Positions 55,748 through 64,000 of a stretch of DNA of 64,000 bases are shown piece by piece. The DNA comes from Lamellibrachia satsuma (lineage: Eukaryota > Annelida > Polychaeta > Sabellida > Siboglinidae): the NCBI GenBank assembly GCA_033239005.1, contig BSQZ01000095.1, positions 328,367 through 392,366 of the forward strand, written 5' to 3'. The notes under the pieces were generated by a model. The model saw nothing but the letters and a program-made list of their open reading frames with translations. It made no database searches and was not told the DNA's origin. Numbering within the stretch: position 1 is the stretch's first letter; each line of letters begins with the position of its first letter. Both the position numbers and the translations under genes were made by a program.

Positions 55748-58700
55748 CTACACGTCCACCGGACCCGTGGTCACCCCGTCCTCGTGCACCACGCGTTTGG
55801 CGTAAAAGTATGCACCCGGAATCCGCTGTTCTTTCCACTTCCGCTCCGACGGTTGGTGAGCACCTCCAGGAACGCATCCTTGTCGATGGTGTTGTGACGT
55901 TTGCTCAGTCCTTTGGTGCTGTACTTGTCGGTGGCGCCGAAACAATAGTACGTCTTGCTACACAACCCCACGAACCCGTCGCCGGACCACTCGACCTTGA
56001 ACAGACCCGGTGTCGTCTTGTCGAACGCTCTGCGCGCCTTACAGCACGCCTCGTCTCCGATCCACAGTCGATTGGCCAGTCGACAGCGCACGTACTCGTT
56101 CCGATGTTCGTCGCAAAATTCGGACGGGAGCCATTCGAAACGATGTCGGAAGTAATGATAGCGTAGTGCTGGGGTCACGAGGTCGTCGACGGACTCACTG
56201 GTCACGGCCAAATACGCGCTATATGTATCCATCTCGCAGTACTGGAACAGAGGGCGCTCCACGTATCGGTTGATGAAATCGTAATAGAACTGCAACATGC
56301 GCATCTTGGCGTACTGCAGGACGAAGAATCCCACGTGGATGGGTAGGGTGTACTTGACGGTCTTCTTGTTCATCTCTATCTCGAACGCGTCGTCGACGAC
56401 CCTGTCGAGTTGTCGGAACCGTTTATCGTTGACCATGAGCGATGCCGCCTTCTCCGTGCAGTAGCTGACGTCGCGATGTCGGTCGACGTTTGTGATGGTC
56501 TTTCCGTAGCCCGAGTTCCCCAGCAACGTCATGGTGTCCGCGATGATGGTCTTGTCTCGGTGGACGTCGCCCTCGCATCTGGCCGTGGACACCGCATCGC
56601 CGAACCGTCGGAAACACGGAATGGGATCGTACTCGATGACTTGATACACGTGCAGTACCTCGAGACCGTGGTCCAGATACCATCGCAGCAGAGGCGTTGC
56701 GAGCAGTATCTTATCGCCCTGATAACTACCCACGAGCATGCGCCTCGGAGTAGACATGATGTGCTCTTCGGCGTAGTGGCGCATGAACGGACCGAGATCC
56801 TCGCGTATCATACGGATGTTCTTGAACACGGGCTGCATCTCGGCAAAGTGCGCGCGCAATTCTTCCGGTACGCAGATGTCGCACTCGATCATGCCGAACA
56901 CGGTTCCTGCACGCACGCCGTTCAGGATCTGTTGTGACGTCATCGTCCACCGCAAGTGTCGACGTCGGGGGAATGCAGCGTCCAGACACTTTCGTACGGC
57001 CGAGCCTCGTCTCATCTCTTTCCACTCGCATTCCCACAGCTGGACGACCTTGACAAAGTGATGTAGGTAGGCGGTGGTCTTTCAGGTCTCGGCGAGCAGT
57101 TGCGCCATGGGTTTCCCGTTGACGGCATTCACCTCATCTCGAGTGCACGGGCAACCATGGAAGTAGCACCCTTCGAACTGATAAGCCGTCTTCGTCTCGC
57201 TGCACCAACCATCCACCCGATGTTTGCCTATTCGCTTCTCTCGTCCGTTGATCTGATGTCGTATGGAACGTCCCGTGCGTTCGGATTCCCACGTCAACCA
57301 TTCTGCAGTCATCTGTCCGTACAGCTGCGCCGATTCGGGGCGGAAGTCGTTCTCCGCCCGTCGTCGCGTGTACCATCCCATAGGCATGTCTTGCATGAGC
57401 GACCACAGGTACAGCGCGTTCGCATCGTATCCGACGATCGATCGACACGGACGAGCAGCCTCTCCGTATTCGTTCTGACGTATCATGGTGACCCCTTTCT
57501 CGTGATAGCGGTGAAAAATGATCGACGGGCCACCGATAATGTTATCTTTGACGAGGTCATGCAGATCTTTATTCTTCTCGTTGAAGATGGTAAAGTAGGT
57601 CTTCTCTGGAAGGTCGTTGAACAGGTACAGCAGGGTCAGACCAGGTACGCTGATGCCTTGCTTGAACATGTCTATTCCACGTTCTCGATAGAAGGCAAAC
57701 TGTCTAGCGATTGCCTGAAGAAAGGGAACCACGTCCCTGTTATTGTACCAGACAAGAAAATCGCGCAACGTCGTCATGCCATTGTCGCACCAGGCCTTCT
57801 GACAACTGGCGTAATCCTCGTCTGAAATACCTTCGTTCTTCAGCTGACTGAAGAAGGCCTCTTTCGGCGGAAGAGCGGTGTCGTCGAGTCTCTCCAGACG
57901 GTCCATGTACTCGTACGGGAAATTACCTTTCGTCACCTCGCATCCGTACGCTTTCAGATACTTGTCGTAGCTGAACCCGGGGGCTATGTAGTTGGTCATG
58001 TCTAAGAATTTCAGCTGATCCGTCGAAAGACACATGAACGTGTTGTTGCGTTTGATGACGAAAAATGACCCGACACCGTCGTTCTCTTCTTTGGTCTCTT
58101 TGTCCTCTTGCTCCCTCTCGTCGTCTTCCTCGGCGTGTTCCTCTGTCTTTGAGGTCGACAGGAAGTACGGTATGAGGAACTGTTTGATGGCATTGAGATC
58201 ATACGAACCCGAATTGAACCCGATGACAGGTAACTGATGCATCCATCCATACAGTTGTCCCATCAGCGTTTTGTACGGGTTGGTTGCCGGTCGAGCGTCC
58301 TTGTCGGTGGCTGACCGTGCACTCTCCTCCTGCTCATCCCAGCTTGTCAGCGCTTCTGCGAGTTGTTCCAACGCATACTCGTATGAGTCTTTGATATTTT
58401 CGTACGCGGCGTCACTCATCGCTCTCAGGATGTCCATCATGGAGCTCACCAACTTGTTGGTGTCTCCATCCGTGACGAGACATTTCACTTGCTCGTGTCC
58501 GGGCACGTTGGAAGCCACGCTGACGCTCAGCGGGACGTGACGCGCAACCCAGTGAACCTGGTCACTGTCCGACGGAAGTTGTTCGGTGTCGATCCAACAC
58601 TCGAAGTCAAAGGTGGCTCGGTACGCATAGTACCGCAACGCTTCGGCCACTCGGATGTTCTCGTCGTCCAGCCGTTCGAACACGGATGGAGTCGAATGAT

Positions 58701-59732
58701 ACACGCCGCCAGGATAGACTCGACGCACGCCTCCCGTACACGTGCTCTCGTGTCTACGCAACGTCCATGCATCTTTCCACAACGCGTCACCGCACTTCCG
58801 ACATCTATACGAGTGACAGTATTTGCCTACATCCTGGATGAGGGAAAAATGCGTCTCGTGACGATTGAGGTAGAGTGTGTCAGGGTACTTACATACCGAT
58901 CGACGGACGAGTTCGGCGGTTGGTTGTCCATCCTCTTGATCCTCTCCATCCGGTTTTACGAGACTGTACACGCACACGTTCGTTTGGAACGTGGTCTCTA
59001 CACGATAGAGGTCGTCCATCGTGACCCAGGCAAATTCTTCCATGGGTACGCCGTCTTGGTTGTAAGTCTCGTACAGCGTCTTCACCGCTGGTTCCAATCG
59101 ACGTATGTCACATCCTCGATGCAAGGCCAGACACCGGAACAGACACAGGTTATCGTTGTACCTCTTGGAATGGATGGGTTCCTTTTCCAGACCGATGACG
59201 GCTTTGTTCCTCTTGATGTACACTGGCAGGGCGATCATTCCTACGCATCCTATGGGATGATCGATGATGCGGTTGACGAAAAATGTGACATTGGTCACTA
59301 GTTCGCACACCCACGCAGAATCCGGTCTTTGATTGATGGCCCATTGCAGGACGTCGGTTTCTCGGATGCGTTCGAGAAAGTCATCAAAATCCTTGCTGTT
59401 GGTGATGAGAATGGGCTCGTCCAGGTATCGTCCACAGCAGTTGCACGAGGAATGATAGTACCTGTATCGACCCGTGTTCTTGTTCCTCAGAATGAACCAG
59501 TAACTGAGATTAACCTTGAAGGTGTTGGTCTGTTCTATCTCCCAAACGTTGCATCACATTTACACGTATATTTCGTTCTCTTGGCGTGGTCACTAGGTGG
59601 CACCGCTGCTGATGCCGTTACCGCATCCGAGTGTTCGTTAACTGCCGGTATGGAATGGCTCGCTAAGTGCTGTTGTAGCTCTGCGTACGTATCGAGTGTC
59701 ACTCCGCAGTGACGACATAGATGACGTTTCAT
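55748..59732 (-). pseudogene. pPolB: Protein-primed family B DNA polymerase
   Basis: About 1,328 codons. The N-terminus (59,732) has a C2H2 finger (CRHC...HLASH) and a second Cys pair, then a conserved Polinton region (SSCNCCGRY, LQWAINQRPDS), an OTU-like motif (YNDNLCLFRCLALH), 3'-5' exonuclease motifs (FDFECW; FNSGSYDLN), polymerase motif A (GYDANALYLW), motif B (GNSGYGKT) and motif C. Lesions: a frameshift near 59,545 after the second Cys pair; TGA at 57,084-57,082 between motif A and motif B; a frameshift near 55,815 before the AYFYAKRVV tail; and motif C reads MDTYSAY, with Tyr (56,223-56,221) at the second catalytic Asp. Single copy. It would prime replication from a terminal protein, but this gene is dead. 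Confidence 0.92.
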
Positions 59733-59772
59733 GGTGTTGTACGCGTCTACAACTGACAGACCGCGGCTCTTA

Positions 59773-60000
<228 letters not shown>

Positions 60001-60148
60001 TAGTAACTAAGGTGTGTTCCTATGCTAATGGCTACTGTGTCCACTATAGATGGCTACGGGTTCTCTTTCAACTAGGTAACACCACTGACAACACGTATCA
60101 ATCGTTGTATGACTTTTTATTACATATACTTTGGTATGTCATATACAT

Positions 60149-60183
<35 letters not shown>

Positions 60184-60386
60184 CACGGATAGACTTATAT
60201 AAACACTGTGCTGACATGATGGTTTGTGGGATTGTTACATCCTCGACAGTGACCACTAGCTTACGGTCGGTTATCGACAGGCCAGTGGCTAGTATATTGG
60301 TGATTAACTTGTGGGCTGTTACACAGCGACAGAGGTTACGTACAATGACGATGATGATGATGATGATGAGGTATTATATAAGTTGT

Positions 60387-60467
<81 letters not shown>

Positions 60468-60606
60468 CAATTACTCTATGTCATACAATAAGACAGACTA
60501 AATTACATATCTATGTCATACAATAAGAGACTACATAACATAACTTTCTACAGCTGACAAATAAACTACTATGATTCATAATGCTTTCCGTTGTAAACGG
60601 TGAATA
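60001..60606. other. No gene recognised; (TA)n tracts
   Basis: TA tracts at about 60,158-60,182 and 60,393-60,466, and (GAT)n at 60,349-60,368. CTATGTCATACAATAAGA is duplicated near 60,475-60,530. Confidence 0.6.
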
Positions 60607-60720
60607 TTAATAATCGTGTGATTCGACCATACAATCAATAATGACGTTCACTAATCCTCGCAGTGCGCGTCTCCGCATTGCTGCCGGTGCTACGGGTGCT
60701 TCATCATACCCTTCCTCGTC
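60607..60720 (-). CDS. Candidate alternative 3' exon D (37 codons)
   Basis: Starts in phase 0 at an acceptor-like site (TTTCTGTTATGTAG|GAC) and is open to TAA. It has no own early ATG. Content: DEEGYDEAPVAP, then AMRRRALRGLVNVIIDCMV. Clearly homologous to exon C: DEAPV, RRRA-R-LV--I and a following Met align. Tandem duplication of a small acidic then amphipathic module. No known domain. Confidence 0.4.
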   Translation of the reverse strand, partial: DEEGYDEAPVAPAAMRRRALRGLVNVIIDCMVESHDY

Positions 60721-60742
60721 CTACATAACAGAAATAGAACTA

Positions 60743-60841
60743 CTATTCATCGTGTGTCGTAATCATGTATTCAAGTATTATCTCCACTAATTCCCGACCT
60801 GCACGTCTACGCGCTTCTGTCGATCGCACAGGCGCTTCATC
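60743..60841 (-). CDS. Candidate alternative 3' exon C (32 codons)
   Basis: Preceded by a strong pyrimidine tract and acceptor (TTTTGTTTGTTTGCACTAG|GAT), phase 0. Open as DEAPVRSTEARRRAGRELV...ILEYMITTHDE to TAG. Paralogous to exon D. Too short to be found as a gene by length; the case rests on the acceptor, the phase and the duplication. Confidence 0.42.
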   Translation of the reverse strand, partial: DEAPVRSTEARRRAGRELVEIILEYMITTHDE

Positions 60842-60899
60842 CTAGTGCAAACAAACAAAATAAAAGATACTAAGTTACATTACTCATACTACTATTCCT

Positions 60900-61029
60900 C
60901 TACAGTGGGTATAATGTTCAACTACTAACTACTAATGTTCAACTACTAACTACTAATGTTCACCTACTAACTACTAACTACTCATGTTCCACTATTAATG
61001 TTCAACTACGCACTACTAATGTTCCACTA
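60900..61029. repeat. CTACTAA/ATGTTCAACTACTA degenerate repeat
   Basis: Six or so irregular units between exons B and C. Non-coding. Confidence 0.8.
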
Positions 61030-61506
61030 CTAAATAAGGTTAGCCTGTGACATCATTCGTTCATGCCATTGTGGCGACAGTATGGACGATTGCCGCCACC
61101 CGTTCGCGATTATATTGGCCATCGCCTCTTCTAGCATTATGTAACACACCTTGTCGTTCATGTTGTTGTTGTTGTTGGCATGGGCCTGGCTTGCGGAGGG
61201 TGCCTCCTCCTCCTCTTCCTCCTCTTCCTTCGCATCCGCATCTTCCTGAGTACTGGTGGACGGCTCGGCTTGCTTGGTGCATTGATCGGGTATGTGCACG
61301 ACACCCCCGTCTGGCGAGAGCACCACTGTCGCGTCTGGAAAGACGTACAGTGCTGAGGGTGATACCTCCTCCTCTCCCTCAGTTGTTGTTGGCGGTGGCG
61401 AAGCAGGACTGAATTCGAAGTTGTCGTCTTCAGCCTCGCCTTCTTTCTCATCGTCTTCATCATCATCATCATCATCATCTTCGTACAGAGGCCCCCACGG
61501 CATCTC
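61030..61506 (-). CDS. Acidic protein, candidate 3' exon B (about 158 codons)
   Basis: An acceptor-like site (ACAAACGCAG|GAG) opens in phase 0 two bases before an ATG, so it could use its own start (MPWGPLYEDDD) or be spliced. Residues 9-26 are almost all Asp/Glu. The middle is Ser/Pro/Thr-rich with VVLSPDGGVVHIPDQC. A Glu run is near residue 95 and an Asn run near 110, and the C-terminus has VCYIMLEEAMANIIANGW and ends SQANLI. A transactivator-like composition, but no known domain. Confidence 0.5.
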   Translation of the reverse strand, partial: EMPWGPLYEDDDDDDDEDDEKEGEAEDDNFEFSPASPPPTTTEGEEEVSPSALYVFPDATVVLSPDGGVVHIPDQCTKQAEPSTSTQEDADAKEEEEEEEEAPSASQAHANNNNNMNDKVCYIMLEEAMANIIANGWRQSSILSPQWHERMMSQANLI

Positions 61507-61513
61507 CTGCGTT

Positions 61514-61514
<1 letters not shown>

Positions 61515-61573
<59 letters not shown>
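61515..61573. repeat. (TA)n microsatellite
   Basis: Pure TA tract immediately 5' (on the - strand) of the exon B acceptor. Confidence 0.97.
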
Positions 61574-61576
<3 letters not shown>

Positions 61577-61831
61577 GCACATAGTTCTCATTACTCGTCC
61601 GTAGCACCCTGTATATCTGTGCATCGTTCTGCTAGAGTCTTTTTAACCAACTCTGCCACATCGTGGCGCCACATCATGTTGGCACACCTTGAGGTGACCT
61701 CTATAGATAGCCACCGCAAGACGTGCATGACCAAGCTGGACGATGGTACGTACTGCTCCTTGTCGTCCTTTAAATTAAGTATGCAGTTTACCTCGTCACA
61801 GGCATACTGGACGGTGGCGACTTCTAGTGCT

Positions 61832-62125
61832 TTAAAAAAAGTTATTTTCGATCGTCATGGCTTCGGATCGATCACGTATCCTATCTAGACCACCCACCGT
61901 AGCCTCCATCTCGTCGCTACTACTTATAGATAAGACGTCACTATCCTCCCCCTCGTCATGTGTTATCATAATGAGGGATGGCGGTGAACAACTTTCCACC
62001 GAGGAGGAGAATAGTATTTCGGAACTATTATTACGCAACCATTCCATTACCTTCTCTCTTCCGTTCCTGACGCTGACGACGTCACTGCTTGTAGCAGAGG
62101 CAGCGGCGACGCCGGCATCATCATC
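61832..62125 (-). CDS. Acidic Ser-rich frame, candidate 3' exon A (97 codons)
   Basis: Begins in phase 0 at CTGTTGTTGACAG|GATGATGATG and runs to TAA at 61,832. An ATG occurs 26 codons in. Content: DDDAGVAAASATSSD, GREKVMEWLRNNSSEILFSSS, HDEGEDSDVLSISSSDEME. The SISSSDE-type stretch resembles casein kinase II sites. No known domain. Follows the OB-fold gene stop by 15 bp. Confidence 0.45.
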   Translation of the reverse strand, partial: DDDAGVAAASATSSDVVSVRNGREKVMEWLRNNSSEILFSSSVESCSPPSLIMITHDEGEDSDVLSISSSDEMEATVGGLDRIRDRSEAMTIENNFF

Positions 62126-62140
62126 CTGTCAACAACAGTG

Positions 62141-62584
62141 TTACACGGCCATTACTTCCAGTTCTGACACTGTGTAATTGACATACTGTCCCGCTACGCG
62201 CTTCCTAACGGTCGCCATGACACGAGCCCCCCGCAACATATCCAGTGCCTCGTACCGCTCGGTGTCTGACGTCATGTTCATGTAAGCGTTAGCCGTAAAT
62301 CCCAACACATTAACTGCCTTTTCGTTAAACAACGTTGCCCACACTTCACTCCCAATGGCATCCTGTAGGAGGATACGCAGACAGAATCGATAGGTTGGAA
62401 CCCGCTGCCATCGATGAATCGGACACGCATACCCATTCCCGTCGGGAACCACACGTTTGGTACACTGTCGACACGATGGATATACGATAAATTTCTCTTG
62501 CACGGCACATTGTACTATAGTTAACGGCCGTGTAAATTTATAATTTCCGTTACTTACTTGGTTCTCGAGACGCGTAATCGTCAT
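62141..62584 (-). CDS. RPA-like OB-fold/zinc-ribbon protein
   Basis: 147 residues. CRQC followed 11 residues later by CPIH forms a zinc-ribbon-like insertion within RFCLRILLQDAIGSEVWATLFNEKAVNVLG, closely resembling the C-terminal DNA-binding domain of replication protein A large subunit (the YR..L.V.I.D...W.T.F...A..ILG pattern). Likely single-stranded DNA binding in the element's replication. Start MTITRLENQ at 62,584. Codons 9-11 contain a near-consensus splice donor (CAA|GTAAGT), so the unspliced message would make this protein and spliced ones would share its first nine residues. Located between the NADAR gene and the acidic exons, same strand. Confidence 0.6.
   Translation of the reverse strand: MTITRLENQVSNGNYKFTRPLTIVQCAVQEKFIVYPSCRQCTKRVVPDGNGYACPIHRWQRVPTYRFCLRILLQDAIGSEVWATLFNEKAVNVLGFTANAYMNMTSDTERYEALDMLRGARVMATVRKRVAGQYVNYTVSELEVMAV
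62550..62560 (-). promoter_or_regulatory. Strong splice donor inside OB-fold gene
   Basis: CAA|GTAAGTAA, with the exon ending at 62,558 after nine codons (phase 0). It matches the metazoan donor consensus except for the last exonic base. Confidence 0.5.
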
Positions 62585-62769
62585 CTCATCAGCGGTAACC
62601 TGCTGCGTTGCGATTCTGTTGATGCTGGTGCTGGTGACGAACTATTCGAGTTGTGCTGGGCGATCGGAAAGCGAGTGTGTGTCTGGTTAACTGCGAGCCA
62701 CTTTATGTAGGCCTGCTACTGCCTGTGGCGCGCAATCTTATCGCGCCCCTTGGTCGCGCGCGTGATGCG

Positions 62770-63324
62770 CTATTGTGCGCCGGGTGTGTGCCAGTGCGGT
62801 GTACTTTGTCCATCGGTCTTGTGATCGACTCGAATTACGTCTGGCATTAGTTTCACTGTGGGAGGATTATCATGTCTTCGTATGAACTCGCGTACTTTCA
62901 TAAGTATCTGTCCTAACATGTTCTGACCAGCTTGACCACTGTAGGTCAGTGCATTCCAGTAGTCTTCCCGACTCTTTACCCATTCCTTCAATTCAGCTTT
63001 TCCTGTGGCTAACAGTCGTTTACGTAGGATCGGGTCGCGAAATTTAACAGCCACTAATGCATACATTGTAGAACATATTTGTGTGTTCCAGTCTGCGCGT
63101 AAATGCGCTTTCTCTCGAATGCTATTGCTTAGGTATTTCGCCTGTAGACCCGTGTGAGTGGATAGCATTTTTTCAGCTGTATGCATATCACCATGATGCA
63201 TGCATTTACGTCACTGGTACGCGCTTTCCACAGTCTTAAATTCTCTATTCCACACATGTATCCTGCACACCTAGAAATTGGACAGATAATTGTTACCGCT
63301 TCTGAACTGTATAGGACGGTTCAT
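62770..63324 (-). pseudogene. NADAR-domain (YbiA/DUF1768) protein, two in-frame stops
   Basis: 184 codons from ATG at 63,324. The frame shows FRSGNNYLSNF, then TAG (63,273-63,271), HVWNREFKTVESAYQ, then TGA (63,213-63,211), RKCMHHGDMHTAEKM, WNTQICSTMYALVAVKF, RLLATGKAEL and AGQNMLGQILMKVREF. LSNF, the FKTVE.AYQ stretch, the TG..L segment and G.N.LG..LM.VR are the signature blocks of the NADAR family, N-glycosidases linked to ADP-ribose and riboflavin-precursor metabolism; some members remove ADP-ribose from DNA guanine. Both stops fall where the family has aromatic residues (Tyr; Trp or similar), so single-base nonsense changes are likely. Probably a captured host-interaction gene, now decayed. 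Confidence 0.75.
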
Positions 63325-63532
63325 ACTGCCTTTATGCCGTTAAAATGTACATTTACTGTATTAAATATACGCCGTTCTAGAGCTGTCTCGGTACTCATAA
63401 CCCCCACTTTTCCTTGCGTGATGGATGCCTGGTGTCGGTTAGTTGACAGCTGCAGGCCGCTTATCTTTTATACTGATTACTGTGGTATTGTTCTGAGGGT
63501 TACGTCAGCTGTCTGGTTTATTTCTACCATGC

Positions 63533-63540
63533 TATATAAA
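63533..63540 (+). promoter_or_regulatory. TATA box, + strand
   Basis: GCTATATAAACGAG lies 74 bp before the start codon of the candidate + strand exon, and is divergent from the NADAR/OB-fold unit. Confidence 0.5.
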
Positions 63541-63606
63541 CGAGCTGGGATCTTCGTGTCGTCATCACAGCCGTCGTTATTGCCTTCATACTCGTTCAGG
63601 AACATC

Positions 63607-63695
63607 ATGCCTGCCGGACTGGTACCTCTGTTTAGCGATCTCTTGATCGTTATACACGACGTCGGGACTGCAATGTTTCAACAACTGGATCGTGC
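63607..63695 (+). CDS. Candidate first exon, + strand (29 codons)
   Basis: ATG at 63,607, [20 protein letters not shown] then TAMFQQLDR, ending at a consensus donor GTGC|GTAAGT (phase 2). TATA box, short 5' UTR and donor are all in place. The next exon would lie past the (TA)n tract and outside the window. Product unknown. Confidence 0.42.
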
Positions 63696-63699
63696 GTAA

Positions 63700-63881
<182 letters not shown>

Positions 63882-64000
63882 TTATTTATTATTATTCTTT
63901 ACATAGCTCTACATAGCTCAGTTTTAATAAATGTTCACTTTACATACTGTTCTATCGTTCCCTGTATATATGTCTCGCTGAGTGTTCGTCGAGTCCAAGT

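Noticed and set aside
61857..62177. 106-residue + strand frame across 61,857-62,177
   Set aside because: It is antisense to the acidic frame with the splice-acceptor context, and it has a composition expected from the complement of that sequence.

Overview
The window is repeat-rich nuclear DNA of a metazoan, most likely a marine invertebrate. It has host genes split by introns, CR1/L2-like LINE fragments, abundant micro- and minisatellites, and a protein-rich Polinton/Maverick (adintovirus-like) element. Nothing in it identifies the species.

Layout. Three large inverted duplications are chained together. Palindrome 1 has arms at about 1-14,992 and 15,807-30,950 around an 814 bp spacer. Palindrome 2 has arms at about 27,060-34,923 and 35,506-43,590 around a 582 bp spacer, and it overlaps the outer end of palindrome 1, so the block at 1-3,330 occurs three times. 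Palindrome 3 has arms at about 43,871-48,543 and 50,268-54,960 and lies inside the Polinton. A 27 bp minisatellite sits at the heart of palindromes 2 and 3. The arms differ by substitutions, indels, mobile-element insertions and minisatellite copy number. They are therefore not simple read artefacts, but allelic haplotypes mis-joined in assembly cannot be excluded.

Host genes. Palindrome 1 carries two copies of a short-chain dehydrogenase gene of the DCXR (L-xylulose/dicarbonyl reductase) type. The right-arm copy (+ strand, 19,280-29,176) keeps five exons with all expected motifs. The left-arm copy has lost exon 4 and the catalytic tyrosine. A third partial copy (41,282-43,059) has a nonsense codon. 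The 3' exons of the gene are nowhere in the window. Palindrome 2 carries two copies of three internal exons of a probable tetraspanin.

Polinton. From 59,732 down to 49,278 on the - strand lies a full set of genes: protein-primed DNA polymerase B, packaging ATPase, two conserved small/medium proteins, two tiny membrane proteins, chromodomain integrase, a membrane protein, minor capsid, a pVI/pX-like protein, major capsid and adenain-like protease, ending in a poly(A) signal. Many starts overlap the preceding stop by a few bases. A second, inverted partial set (43,871-48,543) repeats the middle genes. Nearly every gene has a lesion in at least one copy, so this is a decaying element.

Beyond the polymerase (60,607-63,695) is an accessory block that probably belongs to the same element. 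It holds an RPA-like OB-fold/zinc-ribbon protein, a NADAR-domain gene with two internal stops, and a set of acidic reading frames. Each acidic frame begins in phase 0 at a splice-acceptor-like site downstream of one strong donor. This suggests an adenovirus-style alternatively spliced early unit and is the most interesting unexplained structure here. A divergent + strand promoter and first exon lie at its outer edge.
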